Assembly: GCA_009377535.1 (NCBI GenBank)
Contig: WHTV01000013.1
Span: forward strand, 1 to 64,000
DNA from: Kiloniellaceae bacterium
GTDB taxonomy: Bacteria > Pseudomonadota > Alphaproteobacteria > Kiloniellales > Kiloniellaceae
DNA length: 64,000 bases
Direction of reading: 5' to 3'
Shown: in pieces, positions 1 through 8,245 of the stretch
How the letters are laid out: each line of letters opens with the position of its first letter
How positions within the stretch are numbered: the stretch's first letter is position 1
Made by a program: the position numbers and the translations under genes
Notes under the pieces: model-generated
The model's input: the letters and a program-made list of their open reading frames with translations, nothing else
Database searches by the model: none
Told to the model about the DNA's origin: nothing

Positions 1-474
1 GGATCTACCAAGCTGCAGGAGGCCGAGTGGCACTTTCACGTCATCCTCTTCGCCTTCTGCATCGGCTACGCCTACCTGAAGGATGCCCACGTGCGCATTG
101 ACCTGCTGCGCGAAAAGCTCAACGAGCGCACTCAGTGGTGGATCGAGATCGCTGGTATCCTGCTGTTTCTGCTGCCCTACTGCGGCCTGGTTGTGTGGTT
201 CGGCATCAACTTCACCGAGCGTTCCTTTGCCACCAGCGAAATCTCCGCCTCCGCCACCGGCCTTACGCACCGCTGGCTCATCAAGGCGGTCATCCCGATC
301 GGCTTCACCATCCTGGCCCTCAGCGGCATCGCCATCCTGCTGCGCAAGATCGTCGAACTCTTCGGCCCGGAGGACCTGCGCCGCAAGGTGCACGAAATCG
401 AGGAGGCTGAAGTCGAGCATCTCATCGATGTCGTCCCGCCGGAGCTGCTTCGCGACGGGGAGCCGCGACGATGA
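1..474 (+). CDS. TRAP transporter small permease subunit (DctQ), 5' partial
   Basis: The reading frame is open from base 1, so the N-terminus lies outside the window. The product is the small four-helix membrane subunit of a tripartite ATP-independent periplasmic (TRAP) transporter, which takes up organic acids using an ion gradient. The visible part has the DctQ signature near the second helix (a Glu-Trp-His stretch, then a conserved DAHVRIDLL segment), a hydrophobic helix around GILLFLLPYCGLVVW, another around IGFTILALSGIAILL, and a charged C-terminus. The stop overlaps the start of the large permease by four bases (ATGA), so the two are translationally coupled. The periplasmic binding protein is expected upstream, outside the window; the substrate cannot be read from this fragment. 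Confidence 0.9.
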   Translation, partial: GSTKLQEAEWHFHVILFAFCIGYAYLKDAHVRIDLLREKLNERTQWWIEIAGILLFLLPYCGLVVWFGINFTERSFATSEISASATGLTHRWLIKAVIPIGFTILALSGIAILLRKIVELFGPEDLRRKVHEIEEAEVEHLIDVVPPELLRDGEPRR

Positions 475-1841
475 ACTTTTACATTGAGGACTATCTGCCG
501 CTCTTCATGTTCGCGGCGCTGGGCACCTTGCTGTTCAGCGGCTACCCGGTGGCCTTCGTGCTGGGCGGCGTCGGCCTGACCTTCGGCTTCATCGGCATCT
601 ACTTCGACGTCTTCAACTTCATCCAGTTCTTCAACCTGCTGCCGCGCATCTGGGGCGGCATCGCGGAGAGCCTGGTGCTGACGGCGATCCCAATGTTCAT
701 CTTCATGGGCACCATGCTGGAGCGCAGCGGCGTCGCCAATGATCTGCTGAATTGCCTGCAGGTGCTGCTGCGCCGCATACCGGGCGGCCTCGCCCTCTCC
801 GTCACGCTGATGGGCACCATCATGGCGGCGACCACCGGCATCATCGGCGCCTCGGTGGTGATGATGACGCTGCTGGCGCTGCCGGTCATGGTGCAGCAGA
901 ACTACAACAAGCCGCTGGCGACCGGCACCATTGCCGCCTCCGGTACCCTCGGCATCCTGATCCCGCCGTCGATCATGCTGGTGATCATGGCCGAGCTGCT
1001 GGCCCGCTCGGTCGGCAATCTCTTCGTCGCGGCCATCATCCCCGGCTTCATGCTGGCCGGCTTCTACATGCTCTACATTCTGGTGCTCTGCGGATTCAAG
1101 CCGCAGCTGGCCCCGCCCCTACCGGAAGAACAGGGACCCGATTCCCTGCTCGGCATTGCCTTCCTGGCGCTGCGCTCCTTCATCCCGCCGCTCTTCCTGG
1201 TCTTCCTGGTGCTCGGCTCGATCCTCTTCGGCTGGGCCACGCCGACCGAGGCCGCCGGCGTCGGCGCCGCCGGGGCGATCTTCCTGGCCCTCCTGAAGCG
1301 GCGGCTGAGCTTCGCCGTGCTGAAGGACGTGCTCGAGCGCTCGGCGCTGACCGGCGGCATGCTATTCGGCATCTTCCTCGGCGCCACCTGCTTTTCCTAC
1401 GTGTTTCGTGCGCTGGGTGGCGACGACCTCGTCATCGGCATGGTGGAGGGCCTCGGCCTCGGCCCCTGGGGGCTGTTGCTGATCCTCATGGCCATCGTGT
1501 TCTTCCTCGGATTCTTCTTCGACTGGATCGAGATTACCCTCATCGTCCTGCCGGTGTTCTCACCGATCATCGCCGAGCTGGATTTCGGCGATCACGTGGC
1601 ACCCCGGGAAGTGGTCTACTGGTTCGCCATCCTGCTGGCGGTGAACCTGCAGACGTCCTTCCTGACGCCGCCCTTCGGCTTCGCGCTGTTCTACATGAAG
1701 GGGGTGGCACCGCCCGAGGTGAGCATCCAGCACATCTACAAGGGCATCGTTCCCTTCGTGCTGCTGCAGCTGATCGGGCTGGGTCTGGTCATGGCCTTCC
1801 CCGACATCGCGCTCTGGCTGCCGCGAGTGCTGCTGAACTGA
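471..1841 (+). CDS. TRAP transporter large permease subunit (DctM)
   Basis: This 456-residue protein is the large (about 12-helix) subunit of a TRAP transporter and forms the transport channel with DctQ. It has the DctM pattern: a hydrophobic start, LVLTAIPMFIFMGTMLERSG near residues 70-90, the glycine/threonine-rich re-entrant segment with GTLGILIPPSIMLVIMAEL around 157-176, and a second inverted repeat with TPTEAAGVGAAGA near 257-269 and LTPPFGFALFYMKG near the C-terminus. The start ATG lies inside the dctQ stop, preceded by a GGGGAG motif. Nothing shows the substrate. A strong hairpin follows at 1855-1880. Confidence 0.95.
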   Translation: MNFYIEDYLPLFMFAALGTLLFSGYPVAFVLGGVGLTFGFIGIYFDVFNFIQFFNLLPRIWGGIAESLVLTAIPMFIFMGTMLERSGVANDLLNCLQVLLRRIPGGLALSVTLMGTIMAATTGIIGASVVMMTLLALPVMVQQNYNKPLATGTIAASGTLGILIPPSIMLVIMAELLARSVGNLFVAAIIPGFMLAGFYMLYILVLCGFKPQLAPPLPEEQGPDSLLGIAFLALRSFIPPLFLVFLVLGSILFGWATPTEAAGVGAAGAIFLALLKRRLSFAVLKDVLERSALTGGMLFGIFLGATCFSYVFRALGGDDLVIGMVEGLGLGPWGLLLILMAIVFFLGFFFDWIEITLIVLPVFSPIIAELDFGDHVAPREVVYWFAILLAVNLQTSFLTPPFGFALFYMKGVAPPEVSIQHIYKGIVPFVLLQLIGLGLVMAFPDIALWLPRVLLN

Positions 1842-1854
1842 TACTACAAAAAAA

Positions 1855-1880
1855 CGGCGCCGGTCCCCTGACCGGCGCCG
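1855..1880 (-). terminator. Intrinsic terminator between dctM and the DUF2336 gene
   Basis: A perfect 11-bp stem (1855-1865 with 1870-1880) closes a 4-nt loop. Read on the minus strand, the stem is followed directly by seven T residues (complement of the A-run at 1848-1854), the classic rho-independent layout, so it best terminates the minus-strand gene ending at 1922. On the plus strand the tail is only weakly T-rich, but the same stem may also help to end dctM transcripts. Confidence 0.85.
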
Positions 1881-1921
1881 CTTTGGCATTCCCCTGCCGA
1901 ACTCGAAGCTGCCGCCGGGCC

Positions 1922-3046
1922 TCAGGCCGCCAGCTGGCGCAGCTTGTTCATGAGATAGTCGATGTCGTCCTGGGTCATCTTCGAGGAAGGATCCTCGAAC
2001 TGTGTCAACAGGCGCTCGATGATGCGCGCGACGAAGCGCTCGCGGTCGTTGCGCCCGCCGTCATATTCTTCCTCGTTGAGGATCTGCACCGCCGCCCGCA
2101 CCGCGCCGTACAGGCGCTCGGGCATGCGAGCCTTCTCGTAGATCGAGCGCAGGCCGAGGTCGCCGCCGTCGTGGATCAGCTTGCGGGCGTTCTTCGCCGG
2201 CACACCGGCAAGCCGCGCTATGGCCGCCTCGAAGAAAGCCATGTCGCCGACACAGAGCGCGCGAATGATCAAGGTCGGAGTCAGGCGGCCGTTTACGTGG
2301 ATCTGGAAAACCAGTTCCTCGAGATCGTTGCCCGTCGCGTTGCGGCTCAGCAGGCTGACCGTCGCCCTCTCCCGCGTCTGCAGGATCAGGTTTGCAGCTG
2401 CGTCGGCCGGCAGGTCGTGCTTGTTGACCAGATAGCTTTGCAGCTTCTTGGCCATGGCCGAGACCAGGTGCTCGGAGATTGCCGGCGGCAGGCTGGGCCG
2501 ACGCGAAAAGGATTCGGCAACCGCTTCGCTCGCGTTGTAGTCGCTCAGCACGCGCTCGAGCGCGCCCTCGGTCAGCTCCGCCCCTTCGTTGGCGACGAGG
2601 CGCGCGACAGCGGTCTCGTTACCGGTGCCGATCAGCGCATCGGCCACGGCGACCGAGACCTTGCTACGCTGGGCGATGGCAACCTGCTTGGCTGCGGCGT
2701 CCTTGCCGCGCACGATCTCGATGAGGTCGTCGTCGGTCAGCACTTCGGAATATTTCAGGATCGGCAGAGAGACGCTATCGACGTCCTTGGCCAGGGCCAG
2801 CGCGAGGTCGTGCGGCAGATCGGGCGTCGCCCTGAGGTTGGCCGACAGGGCCTCGCGCACCAGCACGTCGGCATCGCCGGCCAGCTTGCGGAAGATTTCC
2901 TCTGCCAGCTTGCGTTCCGCCGCGGTCATGCGCGGATACTTGCGGTCGTACTGCGCCGCGATCTTTGCGGTCGTTTCAGCCCGGACGTCCGATGAAGGAT
3001 CGGCCACCAGGCGGGCAACGTCTTGCTGGGAAAGGCTTCCTGTCAT
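1922..3046 (-). CDS. DUF2336 domain-containing protein
   Basis: This 374-residue, helical, apparently soluble protein belongs to the DUF2336 family, which is widespread in alphaproteobacteria and has no firmly established biochemical role. It begins with LSQQDVARLVADPSSDVRAE and has HEAT-like helical repeats through the middle (conserved LTEGALERVLSD and LPPAISEHLVS segments), with no transmembrane segment. The frame is open to an ATG at 3121, but I chose the internal ATG at 3046 because GAGAGAG precedes it and the family N-terminus begins there. The gene is monocistronic and ends at the terminator at 1855-1880. The family assignment is by recognition of pattern; function is not claimed. Confidence 0.8.
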   Translation of the reverse strand: MTGSLSQQDVARLVADPSSDVRAETTAKIAAQYDRKYPRMTAAERKLAEEIFRKLAGDADVLVREALSANLRATPDLPHDLALALAKDVDSVSLPILKYSEVLTDDDLIEIVRGKDAAAKQVAIAQRSKVSVAVADALIGTGNETAVARLVANEGAELTEGALERVLSDYNASEAVAESFSRRPSLPPAISEHLVSAMAKKLQSYLVNKHDLPADAAANLILQTRERATVSLLSRNATGNDLEELVFQIHVNGRLTPTLIIRALCVGDMAFFEAAIARLAGVPAKNARKLIHDGGDLGLRSIYEKARMPERLYGAVRAAVQILNEEEYDGGRNDRERFVARIIERLLTQFEDPSSKMTQDDIDYLMNKLRQLAA

Positions 3047-3240
3047 CTCTCTCTCGGTCAAAGCCCGAACGAACGCGTGACCCTGCAGGCAATCAGGGAG
3101 TTGGCCTGCACGGCGCCTCAATATGCCGATTATCGGAAGGCGACGTTAATTCATGCTTAAAATTGGGGGCCTATCTCGAGGGCTGCCCGCCCCAAGAACC
3201 GCGGGATTAAGCTCCGCTTAACCAAGAGCCCAAAGGACGG

Positions 3241-3999
3241 CTACTGCCGGCCCAGCAGCGCCTCAGCGACGCCGCGGACCTGGCGATCGACGGCAATGTC
3301 CAGGAATGCTGTGACTTCGAGGTCGCGATCCTCGAAGGCGTCGGCGCCGAGGTTCTGATCCTGCCAGTCCGCCACCTTGCGATCCCGCGCGCGCAACAGA
3401 TCGGCGATCTGCGGCTTGAACAGCGTGACCATGGCGGTGACCCAGCGATTCACCGGCCAGGACGGCTGGGCGTGGTCGATCGAGAAGACGTCGAGCAGGC
3501 GGATCACGTCTTCGGCCTCGTACCACACCTCCCCGGTCACCCAGCGGTTCACGGTGAACAGCCGGAAAGGCAGTCCCGCGGGCGTCATGGCAATGGCCAC
3601 CAGATGGCTCAGCGCGTCGTTCGGATCGTCCGGCGCGACGAAACCGGGCACCTTGGCCGGCTGGATTCCCGGCGGCATTCCCTTGGGCCGCACGAACGTA
3701 TGGAAATGACCATGCTCGTTCTCGAAGCGCTGATCGGAGGCATGGGCGTGGTAGTAGTACTGGCCGTGGGTCTCGTGGTCATAGACGTCGCCCGGCGGGT
3801 AGTGGTCCCACTCATAAAAAGTGCCGTGGTGCTTCAACAACTCGCCGACGATGTTGTCACCGGTCTTGGCCAGGACGCGGTGAACGTCCATCACTTCGGC
3901 GCCGGCCGCTGCCATCGCCTCCAGCGTTTCGACCGGCAGGGTCTCCAGCGGATAGTCGCTGTCGAGCGCGGCGTCCTTGATCATCATTTCGCTTCGCAT
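3241..3999 (-). CDS. Conserved hypothetical protein (DUF6969-like)
   Basis: This 252-residue cytoplasmic protein has no signal peptide or membrane segment. Its centre is rich in aromatic and His residues: YEWDHYPPGDVYD around 63-75, then QYYYHAH and ENEHGHFHTFVRP around 80-105. Two near-identical VNRWVT motifs follow (about 152 and 184). The clustered His/Tyr pattern would suit metal binding, but no known catalytic site is recognisable. I tentatively relate it to the alphaproteobacterial DUF6969 family from memory of its HYP-GDVYD and YYYHAH motifs; this is not certain. No operon partner: the neighbouring exported SUMF1-like gene ends about 70 bases upstream. Confidence 0.6.
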   Translation of the reverse strand: MRSEMMIKDAALDSDYPLETLPVETLEAMAAAGAEVMDVHRVLAKTGDNIVGELLKHHGTFYEWDHYPPGDVYDHETHGQYYYHAHASDQRFENEHGHFHTFVRPKGMPPGIQPAKVPGFVAPDDPNDALSHLVAIAMTPAGLPFRLFTVNRWVTGEVWYEAEDVIRLLDVFSIDHAQPSWPVNRWVTAMVTLFKPQIADLLRARDRKVADWQDQNLGADAFEDRDLEVTAFLDIAVDRQVRGVAEALLGRQ

Positions 4000-4072
4000 C
4001 GTCCCGCTAACCTAGAAAGACTCGCTGCCGCTTGCCAGCTTTCTCTCCAATGACTCGCCGCAAGCCAGGCCG

Positions 4073-4924
4073 CTACTCTACGACGAGCCGAAATCCAATG
4101 AGAATATGCTTCAGCCCGGCCGGCCGCCCATGGCCGGCGGCGGGCCGGCAAACACCGCAGCCGCGATCGTCCCAAGAGCCCCCCTTGACCAGATAGCGCC
4201 CCGGCCCGGCTGGGGTCGCGGTCCATTCGAAGACCTGGCCGGCCGCGTCGAGCAGGCCGTAAGGACTGGCGCCGGCGCGAAAGCGGCCAACCGGCAGAGT
4301 GTCGAAGGGGCCGGCGTCGTGGCTGCTGAGCCGCCGCGGGTCCCAGACGTCGCCCCAGGGGAACCGTCGCCCGTCGGTCCCGCGCGCCGCCTTTTCCCAC
4401 TCCAGCGCGCTCGGCAAGCGCCAACGCCGCCCCGTCTCGGCGCTCAGCCACTCGGCGAAAGCTTCCGCATCGGCATGGGAGACCAGCACCACCGGGTGGT
4501 CTTCGCGCCCCTCCGGCGGTGCGCCATGCCGCCAGGCATGACGCCGCGTGCTCTCATAGGGATGCACCAGGCCGTAGGAGACCCAGGCCGGACGGTCCAC
4601 ATCCGGTGCCGCATGGCCGCTGCCCGCCACGAAGGCGGCATAGAGCCGGTTGGTGACGGGCGTGCGGGTGATGGCGAAGGCGGGCAGGCGCTCCGTGCGG
4701 CGCGGTGCTTCGTCGTCGTACCAGCCCCGCTCGCGCGTCACGCGGTGGCCATAGGCAGCCTCGTCGAGGCGGTAGGCCGCCTCGCGCTCGGCGGCGTCTG
4801 AGCCGGCGACAAAGGCGCCTGCCGGGATCTCGACCACCTGCGGAAGATCGAAGGCGCCGGCGGGCTGCGCCAGGCTCGCCACCAGGACCAGAAGAGCGGC
4901 GATGACCGCGTATGCAAAGCTCAT
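4073..4924 (-). CDS. Exported SUMF1/formylglycine-generating-enzyme-fold protein
   Basis: This 283-residue protein has an N-terminal signal peptide (hydrophobic AALLVLVASLAQPAGA) and a full FGE-sulfatase/SUMF1 domain: PVTNRLYAAFV, HPVVLVSHADAEAFAEWLS, the WRLPSALEWEKAARG motif, FPWGD, GLLDAAGQVFEWT and a C-terminal GGSWDD...IGFRLV. True formylglycine-generating enzymes use a copper-binding Cys pair spaced CxxxxC near the C-terminus; here there is a CxxC at about residues 256 and 259, so sulfatase activation is not assured, and many family members are nonheme-iron or structural proteins. No sulfatase gene lies in the window. The TTG two codons upstream is a poorer start than the ATG at 4924. 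Confidence 0.8.
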   Translation of the reverse strand: MSFAYAVIAALLVLVASLAQPAGAFDLPQVVEIPAGAFVAGSDAAEREAAYRLDEAAYGHRVTRERGWYDDEAPRRTERLPAFAITRTPVTNRLYAAFVAGSGHAAPDVDRPAWVSYGLVHPYESTRRHAWRHGAPPEGREDHPVVLVSHADAEAFAEWLSAETGRRWRLPSALEWEKAARGTDGRRFPWGDVWDPRRLSSHDAGPFDTLPVGRFRAGASPYGLLDAAGQVFEWTATPAGPGRYLVKGGSWDDRGCGVCRPAAGHGRPAGLKHILIGFRLVVE

Positions 4925-4997
4925 GATCAATAGCTTAGCCGGGCCGCCAGACCGCCGGCCATCAACAGCGCTTCACTTTTCGGTGCGGGAGGACCGC

Positions 4998-5426
4998 CTA
5001 GTCGCGCACCACCAGGACCGAGCATTCGGCATGGCGCACCACCCGCGCTGCGTTGGGGCCGAGCAGGTAGTCCTTCAGCTCCGGCCGGTGCGAGGCCATG
5101 ACGATTACGTCGATGCCGTGCTTCTTGGCAAAACCCAGGATTTCTTCGTAGATGGTGCCGCAGGCAACGGCGTGCTGCACCTGGATGCCGTCGGGAATGC
5201 GCTGCCTGACGACGGCGTGCAGGCGCTCGTTGGCGGCCGTCAGCGCCTTTTTTTGATAGTCCACGGGAAAGAAGGAGGACACGAAGCCCTCGCCGAAGTC
5301 CGGCACGATGGCCAGCACGTGCAGGCGTCCGCCGGAGGCTTTGGCCATCTCGACGGCGGTGTTTACGGCCTTCTCCTGGGTGGCGGGATCACCCAGATCG
5401 ATCGGCAGCAGGATTTCCTTGAACAT
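4998..5426 (-). CDS. Universal stress protein (UspA family), TRAP-linked
   Basis: This 142-residue single-domain universal stress protein starts MFKEILLPIDLGDP and ends with the family nucleotide-binding pattern: VIVMASHRPELKDYLLGPNA followed by a terminal VRHAECSVLVVRD. The spacing resembles the ATP-binding G-2x-G-9x-G(S/T) motif, but with GPNA in place of the canonical glycines, so ATP binding is uncertain. The frame extends 12 codons upstream, but ATG 5426 is preceded by AAGGAAGG and matches family starts. It lies 16 bases downstream of the TRAP permease gene. A universal stress protein encoded with a TRAP transporter and regulating uptake is known for TeaD in Halomonas; a similar role here is inference. 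Confidence 0.9.
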   Translation of the reverse strand: MFKEILLPIDLGDPATQEKAVNTAVEMAKASGGRLHVLAIVPDFGEGFVSSFFPVDYQKKALTAANERLHAVVRQRIPDGIQVQHAVACGTIYEEILGFAKKHGIDVIVMASHRPELKDYLLGPNAARVVRHAECSVLVVRD

Positions 5427-5442
5427 GGTCGCGACCTTCCTT

Positions 5443-8079
5443 CTATGCCGTGGCCTCGGCAAGCTGCCGATGCCGCCGGCCGCGCTGCATGAATACGATG
5501 AGGGCCAGGAGCAGCAGGGCCGGAATGTACATCAGTTCCTTGGGCGGCTGGTCGACCGGTTCCTTCACCGTAACGATCTTCTGGTCGAACTCCAGCCCGG
5601 CTGCCTCGGCCGGGGTGCCGAAGGCTGCATTGTCGATCAGCACCTCATCGCCCTCGACGTAGAGCTCCAGGCCGGCCGACTGCAGACGCTCCTCGCCGCT
5701 CGCCCCTTCGCCCAGCGGCAGAAGAGCGATGAAGCTGCGCGGGTTCCCCACCGCATCCAGTCCATCCACCCGCAAGCGCAGGATCTCGCCGGCCTGCATG
5801 CGATCGGCGACCTCGGCGATCTGTGCCGGCGGCATGTCGCGGGTCGGCGGCGAGGCCAGGTCCATCCAGAATCCCGGACGGAACAGCGAAAAGGCGATGA
5901 GCAGCAGTAGGACGGTCTCGTAGGCGCGATTGCGCGCGAGGAAGAATCCCTGTGTTGCCGCTGCAAATATCAGCATGGCCACCGTCGCGACGACAAAGAC
6001 GAAGATTCCGCCGAGCCACCCCACGTTGATCAGCAGCAAGTCGGTGTTGAAGATGAAGAGGAACGGCAGCGCGGCAGTGCGCAGCGAGTAGAAGAACGCC
6101 ACGAAGCCGGTCTTGATGGGGTCGCCGCCCGACACCGCGGCGGCCGCAAAGGAGGCCAGGCCGACCGGCGGCGTCACGTCGGCCATGATGCCGAAGTAGA
6201 AGACGAATAGGTGCACGGCAATCAGCGGCACGATAAGGCCGGCGTCCTGACCGAGCTGCACGACGACCGGCGCCATCAGCGCCGAGACCACGATGTAGTT
6301 GGCCGTGGTCGGCAGGCCCATGCCGAGAATGAGGCTCAGGATCGCCGTCCAGATCAGGATCAGCATGATGTTGCCGAGGGAAAGGATTTCCACCAGTTCG
6401 GCCAGAACCAGGCCGACGCCGGTCTGCGATACCGAGCCGACGATGACCCCGGCGGTGGCCGTGGCGATACCGATGCCGATCATGTTGCGCGCACCGGTCA
6501 CCAGGCCGTCGAACAGCTCCCTCAGGCCTTGCCCGAACCAGCGGGTCAGATCGTGCTGGCCCCGGAAGAAACCGAACAGCGGGCGCTGCGTCAGCACGAT
6601 GAAGATCATGAAGGCCGTCGCCCAGAAGGCGGAGAGGCCAGGCGACATCCGCTCGACCATAAGGCACCAGATCAGGACGATGACCGGCAGGATGAAATGG
6701 ATGCCCGACTTCACCGTCGGACCCACCTTCGGCAAGGAGATGACCGGCGCGTTGGGGTCGTCCAGTTCGAGTTCGGGATAGCCTGAGCCGAAGCGGATAA
6801 GCCCGACGTAGACAACCGTCAGAAGAACCGCGACGAGCCACGGCGTGGCATCGCCCAGCCAAGGCTTCACCCAGCCGAGGCCGTAGTAGAACGCCATCGA
6901 CAGCGCCGAAAAGACCAGGAAGCCGAAGAGGACGCCGCCCGCCACCCGGATGAAGGGCTTGGGCGGTTCGGCGCGGGGCAGGCCCTGCATGTTGGCCTTC
7001 ACGGCTTCCAGGTGCACGATGTAGACCAGCGCGATATAGGAGATGAGCGCTGGAATGAAGGCGTGCTTCACCACCTCGAAATAGGAGATGCCGACGTATT
7101 CCACCATGAGGAAGGCGGCGGCGCCCATCACCGGCGGCATGATCTGGCCGTTCACCGAAGAAGCGACCTCCACCGCGCCTGCCTTCTCCGCCGACAGGCC
7201 GGTTCGCTTCATCATCGGAATGGTGAAGGTGCCGGTGGTGACGACGTTGGCGATGGAGGAGCCGGAGATCAGACCGGTCATGGCAGAGGCGACCACCGCC
7301 GCCTTGGCGGGACCGCCACGGTAGTGACCGAGCAGCGAGAAGGCGACCTTGATGAAGTAGTTGCCGGCGCCGGCCTTGTCGAGCAGGGCGCCGAACAGCA
7401 CGAAGAGGAACACGAAGCTCGTCGAGACCTCCAGCGCAGTACCGTAGACGCCGGACGTCGAGGTCCATTGGTGGTCCACCACCCCGGCCAGGGAAACACC
7501 CTTGTGGGCGATCAGGTTCGGCATGTAGGGACCGAAGAAAGTATAGATCAGGAAGAGCGATGCGATGATCGTCAGCGGTGGGCCGAGCGCGCGCCGCGTC
7601 GCCTCCAGCAGGATTACCATGCCGACGCAGGCCACCACGATGTCCTGCATGTTGGGGTTGGCGGGGCGCTGCGAGATCGAGTCGTAGAACCAGAAGAGGT
7701 AGCTGGCGCAGAAGGCACCGACCAGCGCCAGGACCCAATCCTGGACAGGTATGTGGCTGCGCGGCGAGCGCTTCAGGGCCGGATAGGCGAGGAACGCCAG
7801 GAAGATCGCGAAACCGAGATGGAGGGCGCGCGATTCGGTGTTGTTCAGGACCACCGGCAAGCCGGTGATGCCGGACACCAGGAAGGGCAGCGGCGAGGCG
7901 ATCCAGATCTGGAACAGCGACCAGGCTACGGCCACCCACAGAATGACCTGAAGAGGAAACCCTGTAGGCGAGCGGCCACCGGTATCTGTGGCAGCGACGA
8001 GATCCTGCAGTTCCTCATCGCTCAGCGGCCGCCCGGCGCCCCCTTGCCCGGCACCGCCGGTCCTCGGATCGTCAGCCAT
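5443..8079 (-). CDS. TRAP transporter fused permease (4TM/12TM), TAXI type
   Basis: This 878-residue integral membrane protein fuses the small and large TRAP permease subunits, the form that pairs with TAXI binding proteins. The first third holds the DctQ-like helices; the DctM-like part follows, with GLISGSSIANVVTTGTFTIP (about residues 280-300), VNGQIMPPVMGAAAFLMVEY, and a second set with LGMGLPTTANYIVVSALMAP and DVTPPVGLASFAAAA. After the last transport helices comes a C-terminal extension of about 190 residues, matching the DUF3394 region often found in these fusions, with a periplasmic loop and a final helix near LMYIPALLLLALIVF. It is co-oriented with the binding protein upstream and the universal stress protein downstream. 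Substrate unknown. Confidence 0.93.
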   Translation of the reverse strand: MADDPRTGGAGQGGAGRPLSDEELQDLVAATDTGGRSPTGFPLQVILWVAVAWSLFQIWIASPLPFLVSGITGLPVVLNNTESRALHLGFAIFLAFLAYPALKRSPRSHIPVQDWVLALVGAFCASYLFWFYDSISQRPANPNMQDIVVACVGMVILLEATRRALGPPLTIIASLFLIYTFFGPYMPNLIAHKGVSLAGVVDHQWTSTSGVYGTALEVSTSFVFLFVLFGALLDKAGAGNYFIKVAFSLLGHYRGGPAKAAVVASAMTGLISGSSIANVVTTGTFTIPMMKRTGLSAEKAGAVEVASSVNGQIMPPVMGAAAFLMVEYVGISYFEVVKHAFIPALISYIALVYIVHLEAVKANMQGLPRAEPPKPFIRVAGGVLFGFLVFSALSMAFYYGLGWVKPWLGDATPWLVAVLLTVVYVGLIRFGSGYPELELDDPNAPVISLPKVGPTVKSGIHFILPVIVLIWCLMVERMSPGLSAFWATAFMIFIVLTQRPLFGFFRGQHDLTRWFGQGLRELFDGLVTGARNMIGIGIATATAGVIVGSVSQTGVGLVLAELVEILSLGNIMLILIWTAILSLILGMGLPTTANYIVVSALMAPVVVQLGQDAGLIVPLIAVHLFVFYFGIMADVTPPVGLASFAAAAVSGGDPIKTGFVAFFYSLRTAALPFLFIFNTDLLLINVGWLGGIFVFVVATVAMLIFAAATQGFFLARNRAYETVLLLLIAFSLFRPGFWMDLASPPTRDMPPAQIAEVADRMQAGEILRLRVDGLDAVGNPRSFIALLPLGEGASGEERLQSAGLELYVEGDEVLIDNAAFGTPAEAAGLEFDQKIVTVKEPVDQPPKELMYIPALLLLALIVFMQRGRRHRQLAEATA

Positions 8080-8099
8080 ATCAATTCCCCCGTCTTGGT

Positions 8100-8119
8100 G
8101 GCGCCGTCACGGCGGCGCC
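8100..8119 (-). other. Small hairpin in the leader of the TRAP permease
   Basis: A 7-bp inverted repeat (8100-8106 with 8113-8119, 6-nt loop) lies about 20 bases upstream of the permease ATG on the minus strand, just before the GGGGGA ribosome-binding motif. It could modulate ribosome access or mRNA stability. It is a sequence observation only. Confidence 0.35.
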
Positions 8120-8210
8120 CCTGTCCCCCAGGAAAGCGCCTCACCGCGCTTTATCGAGGTCATCTGCGGCGCCTGATGTCGTCCTGCATGGAAGCCTCAA
8201 GGAAAGGAAG

Positions 8211-8235
8211 AGTGGGCGGGTCGAGCCCGCCCACT
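8211..8235 (-). terminator. Hairpin between TAXI binding protein and permease genes (attenuator or mRNA stabiliser)
   Basis: A perfect 10-bp GC-rich stem (8211-8220 with 8226-8235) with a 5-nt loop sits 10 bases after the binding-protein stop on the minus strand. The downstream sequence is pyrimidine-rich (CTTCCTTTCC) but not a clean T-run. In binding-protein transporter operons such hairpins commonly cause partial termination or protect the upstream mRNA, giving more binding protein than permease; that role is inferred here. Confidence 0.6.
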
Positions 8236-8245
8236 CGAACCGGAA

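Noticed and set aside
5645-7939. Long open frame (764 codons) on the minus strand inside the TRAP permease gene, in another frame
   Set aside because: Arg/Gly/Pro/His-rich composition typical of GC-rich shadow frames, fully overlapped by a convincing permease with real membrane motifs.
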